Shown here piece after piece: positions 4,397 to 6,907 of a stretch of DNA of 6,907 bases (the first letter of the stretch is position 1; the number at the start of each line of letters is the position of its first letter). Source of the DNA: Chitinophagaceae bacterium (GTDB lineage: Bacteria; Bacteroidota; Bacteroidia; Chitinophagales; Chitinophagaceae); contig CANHMN010000092.1 of NCBI GenBank assembly GCA_947461645.1, positions 1 to 6,907 on the forward strand. The letters are read 5' to 3'. The notes below the pieces were generated by a model, which was given only the letters and a program-made list of their open reading frames with translations, was not told the DNA's origin and ran no database searches. Made by a program: the position numbers and the translations under genes.

Positions 4397-6907
4397 TTAG
4401 AAATTGATGTCAAGTCCTGCAGTAATAGATCTTGGGTTAGGGAATTCACTCAAGTTGATGTTTACACTACCAGCTTCAGGATCCGGACCTCTCCATTTAG
4501 TCCAAATAAATAGATTGCTTCCTTGCAAGAACAAGTTCGCGTTCGAAATGAATTTGGTTGATGCTAACATTGATTTAGGGAGTGTATATGAAACTCTCAA
4601 ATCCCTTAGACGAAGGAAAGATGCATCATGTATAATTTTAGAAGAGAAGTTTTGTGCGTATAGTGGACTTTGTGTGTTAACAACATCTCCAGGTTGTTGC
4701 CAGAATTGCAAGTCTGATGATTGGTTGTAACCATTAGCAAGGAAACCAACTGGATTTTCTACGAAAAATTCCATATTGTCAACTTTTGTTGCACCTCTTT
4801 GCCAGCTAAACAATACAGAAAAATCAAATGATCTGTATCTTACATTAGCACCAAAACCACCTCTCCATGGAGCTTCCCATGTTCCGAAGTCTTGTACAGC
4901 ATTGTCTAGGCTGTAAACAGTAGTAAGATTACCAGCTCTGTCGTAGTATAGCGGTTGACCTGTTGATGCATCAACACCACCCCACTTCACTTCATAGTGT
5001 GTACCCAATGGTAAACCTTCTGTGATCAACTCAGTACCAACCTCGTAAGGCTGTTCGCCACCCAAGCTAAGTACTTCATTTTTATTGTACCCAAAGTTTG
5101 CAAACAAGGTTACGTTAAGATTCTTGCTTCTGTAAACCTCACCATTCAAATTCACTTCCACACCTTTGTTACCCAATTCACCAGCATTGATGTCTTGAGA
5201 ACCTCCGTTACCAAAACCAGCTGTTGCAGAAAGTGTTTTTTGGATGAACAAGTCTTTTGTACGCTTGTCGTACAAGTTGATGTCACCATACAATCTTCTC
5301 TTCAACAATTCAAAGTCAATTCCGAAGTTGGTAACAAAAGTAGTTTCCCACTTCATCTCTGGGTTTCCAGGAGTAAGAGCCAAAATGGTATTTATACCAG
5401 AGTAGGTTCCTTGTGTATAAGCACTTTGGTAAGGATAGCTTCCTCCAGGGAAGTTATCAGCATTACCTGATCCACCATAGTTAAGTTTAACCCTCAACAT
5501 GTTGATGAATTTGATGTCTTTAATGAAATCTTCTTTGGTCGCATCCCAAATTGCACCCACAGAGTAAAACCCTTGCCATCTTGTATCTGTCGGTAATTTG
5601 GACGAACCATCCCTACGGTAGGAACCAGTTAAGGTGTATTTACCATCATAAGTATATCTTGCAGTAGCTAAACCAGACACCAATGAGTTTTCACTCTTAC
5701 CACCCGAAACAGAGTGATACAACTGATTTGTAGCATTTGCAGGTACAATTACAGCCATTGTGTTTGGACGCTTAGGATCAGAACCGAAACCTGTAACTCC
5801 AAAAGATTTATTGAACTCTCTTACATATTCACTAAGAACAGTAACCTCTACATCATGCTTATCGTTGAAAGTATTTTTAAAGGTTGCAGATGGTCTAACA
5901 GTTGCTCTCATGAATCTTGTTAATCCTTCTGTTTGGAATCCAGCCCTTCCAGTTATAGAAGTAGAACTTCTTCTGGTGAAAGGCAATTTACTTCCGTAGC
6001 CGGAATTTTGAGTTTCACGGAAGTCACTACCTGCAGTGATACCCAAAGAAACGTTTTCGTTCAATTTATAACCCATAGTCAAACCAAGGGTTGCTTTCAA
6101 TTGATCGTTATAGTTTAAATCATATTTAGTTAGCTCCAATTGATTAGCAGCAGCAAACTTTGGACCTACACCAGTTGCATAAGTTTTACCATCGCTCTTA
6201 AATACAGGTGTGTATGGAACGTTAACAACAGATGAAAGGAAAGGATTTCCCAAGCTGTTTCCAGTTGTAGATTGTTGGAAGTTACGCTTGGTGTAACCTA
6301 AGTTAGAGGAGATAGAAAGCGTAAACTTATCATCAGCAAAATCGATATTGTTTCTGAATGTAGCACGCTTCATGTCCGTACGATTGGTAGTACCTTCTTC
6401 ATTGTACAATGCGATACTACTTAGGATTCTTGTTTTTCCAGTACCACCAGATAAGTTGATTTGATGGTTGCTGAAATTTCCTGGTTTGTAAATCTCATTA
6501 GCCCAATTGGTGTTGATACCATTGATAGAGTCTAACAATACTGCAGCTTCTGCTTTTTCCTCATCTGTTAGCGTAGCATATCTTGGGTTGAGCGGAGAAT
6601 AATAAAATCCAGGAAGATTTGCATTGTTTGCAGTAGGGTTAGCAGGATCGCCTTGTGCAACGATTGCACCAAATTTCTCTTGAGTGCTTAAAATTTCCTG
6701 AGTGTTCATAGGTCTGAAAGCAAAATCTGGTCTGCTTTTCACACCCATTTGAGCAGAATATGACAACTTCAATTTTCCAGCCTGACCTCTTTTTGTAGTA
6801 ACAACGATTACACCGGCAGAACCACGAGAACCATACAATGCAGTAGAAGCAGCATCTCTCAACACATCTATAGATGCGAAATCGTTAGGGTTGAATCCCT
6901 GGAATAC
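4397..6907 (-). CDS. RagA/SusC-family TonB-dependent outer-membrane transporter, N-terminus outside window
   Basis: The frame is open from the window edge (6907) to TAA at 4399-4397, giving 836 residues; the GTG at 6865 is internal. Family members are usually about 1000 residues or more, so the signal peptide, the carboxypeptidase-regulatory-like domain and part of the plug are missing. The visible start, VFQGFNPNDFASIDVLRDA, then ALYGSRGSAGVIVVTTKRG, is the conserved end of the SusC plug domain. The rest is a long run of alternating aromatic and polar beta strands typical of a 22-strand barrel, with the usual SusC landmarks KYTLTGSYRRDGSSK, RVKLNYGGSGN, NPEMKWETT and LFLQGSNLFIWTKW. It ends GLDINF, with the C-terminal phenylalanine used for outer-membrane assembly. 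It imports its substrate using TonB energy together with the SusD-like partner encoded 20 nt downstream. The substrate is unknown: no degradative enzyme or regulator is visible. The visible part contains no cysteine, as expected for a barrel protein. Confidence 0.96.
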   Translation of the reverse strand, partial: VFQGFNPNDFASIDVLRDAASTALYGSRGSAGVIVVTTKRGQAGKLKLSYSAQMGVKSRPDFAFRPMNTQEILSTQEKFGAIVAQGDPANPTANNANLPGFYYSPLNPRYATLTDEEKAEAAVLLDSINGINTNWANEIYKPGNFSNHQINLSGGTGKTRILSSIALYNEEGTTNRTDMKRATFRNNIDFADDKFTLSISSNLGYTKRNFQQSTTGNSLGNPFLSSVVNVPYTPVFKSDGKTYATGVGPKFAAANQLELTKYDLNYNDQLKATLGLTMGYKLNENVSLGITAGSDFRETQNSGYGSKLPFTRRSSTSITGRAGFQTEGLTRFMRATVRPSATFKNTFNDKHDVEVTVLSEYVREFNKSFGVTGFGSDPKRPNTMAVIVPANATNQLYHSVSGGKSENSLVSGLATARYTYDGKYTLTGSYRRDGSSKLPTDTRWQGFYSVGAIWDATKEDFIKDIKFINMLRVKLNYGGSGNADNFPGGSYPYQSAYTQGTYSGINTILALTPGNPEMKWETTFVTNFGIDFELLKRRLYGDINLYDKRTKDLFIQKTLSATAGFGNGGSQDINAGELGNKGVEVNLNGEVYRSKNLNVTLFANFGYNKNEVLSLGGEQPYEVGTELITEGLPLGTHYEVKWGGVDASTGQPLYYDRAGNLTTVYSLDNAVQDFGTWEAPWRGGFGANVRYRSFDFSVLFSWQRGATKVDNMEFFVENPVGFLANGYNQSSDLQFWQQPGDVVNTQSPLYAQNFSSKIIHDASFLRLRDLRVSYTLPKSMLASTKFISNANLFLQGSNLFIWTKWRGPDPEAGSVNINLSEFPNPRSITAGLDINF

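Noticed and set aside
4404..6118. Several plus-strand ORFs of 61 to 108 codons opposite the susC-like gene
   Set aside because: They overlap a well-supported susC coding frame on the other strand, have no family features, and are expected shadow frames.
6863..6865. GTG as the start of the susC-like gene
   Set aside because: The frame continues upstream with conserved SusC plug sequence (NPNDFASIDV), so the gene is cut by the window edge rather than starting here.

Overview
The window looks like chromosomal DNA of a member of the Bacteroidota, probably of the Sphingobacteriia/Chitinophagia type. The evidence is an outer-membrane SusC/SusD pair, three lipoproteins with Bacteroidota-style lipoboxes, a DUF4369-TlpA-like thioredoxin, a moderately AT-rich composition, and A-rich leaders without Shine-Dalgarno sites. 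Genus cannot be decided from this sequence alone.

Layout: (1) Positions 2-313 (+) hold the C-terminal end of a PDZ-domain protein, closed by a strong intrinsic terminator at 338-363. (2) Positions 494-1645 (+) hold a complete TlpA-like lipoprotein, with a possible Bacteroidota-type promoter at 400-428. (3) Positions 1646-1968 have no intact gene. On the minus strand at about 1787-1862 there is a weak, frameshifted resemblance to the C-terminus of an IS3-type transposase. (4) A 15-bp perfect hairpin plus U-tract (1969-2004) terminates the minus-strand unit. (5) The minus-strand operon, in transcription order, is susC-like (6907 to 4397, N-terminus outside the window), susD-like (4376 to 2979) and a third lipoprotein (2933 to 2034). 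The gaps are 20 and 45 nt, with no terminator in either.

The minus-strand genes should work as one outer-membrane uptake unit: a TonB-dependent SusC barrel, a SusD lid lipoprotein that captures the ligand, and an accessory lipoprotein with a Calx-beta-like N-terminal half. No glycoside hydrolase, peptidase, sulfatase or regulator lies in the window, so the substrate cannot be named. The TlpA-like gene converges on this operon and is probably a separate transcription unit working in periplasmic thiol chemistry.

I do not see a clearly new system. The points most worth a second look are the accessory lipoprotein with its two mature cysteines, the possible transposase relic, and the start-site choice of the TlpA-like gene.
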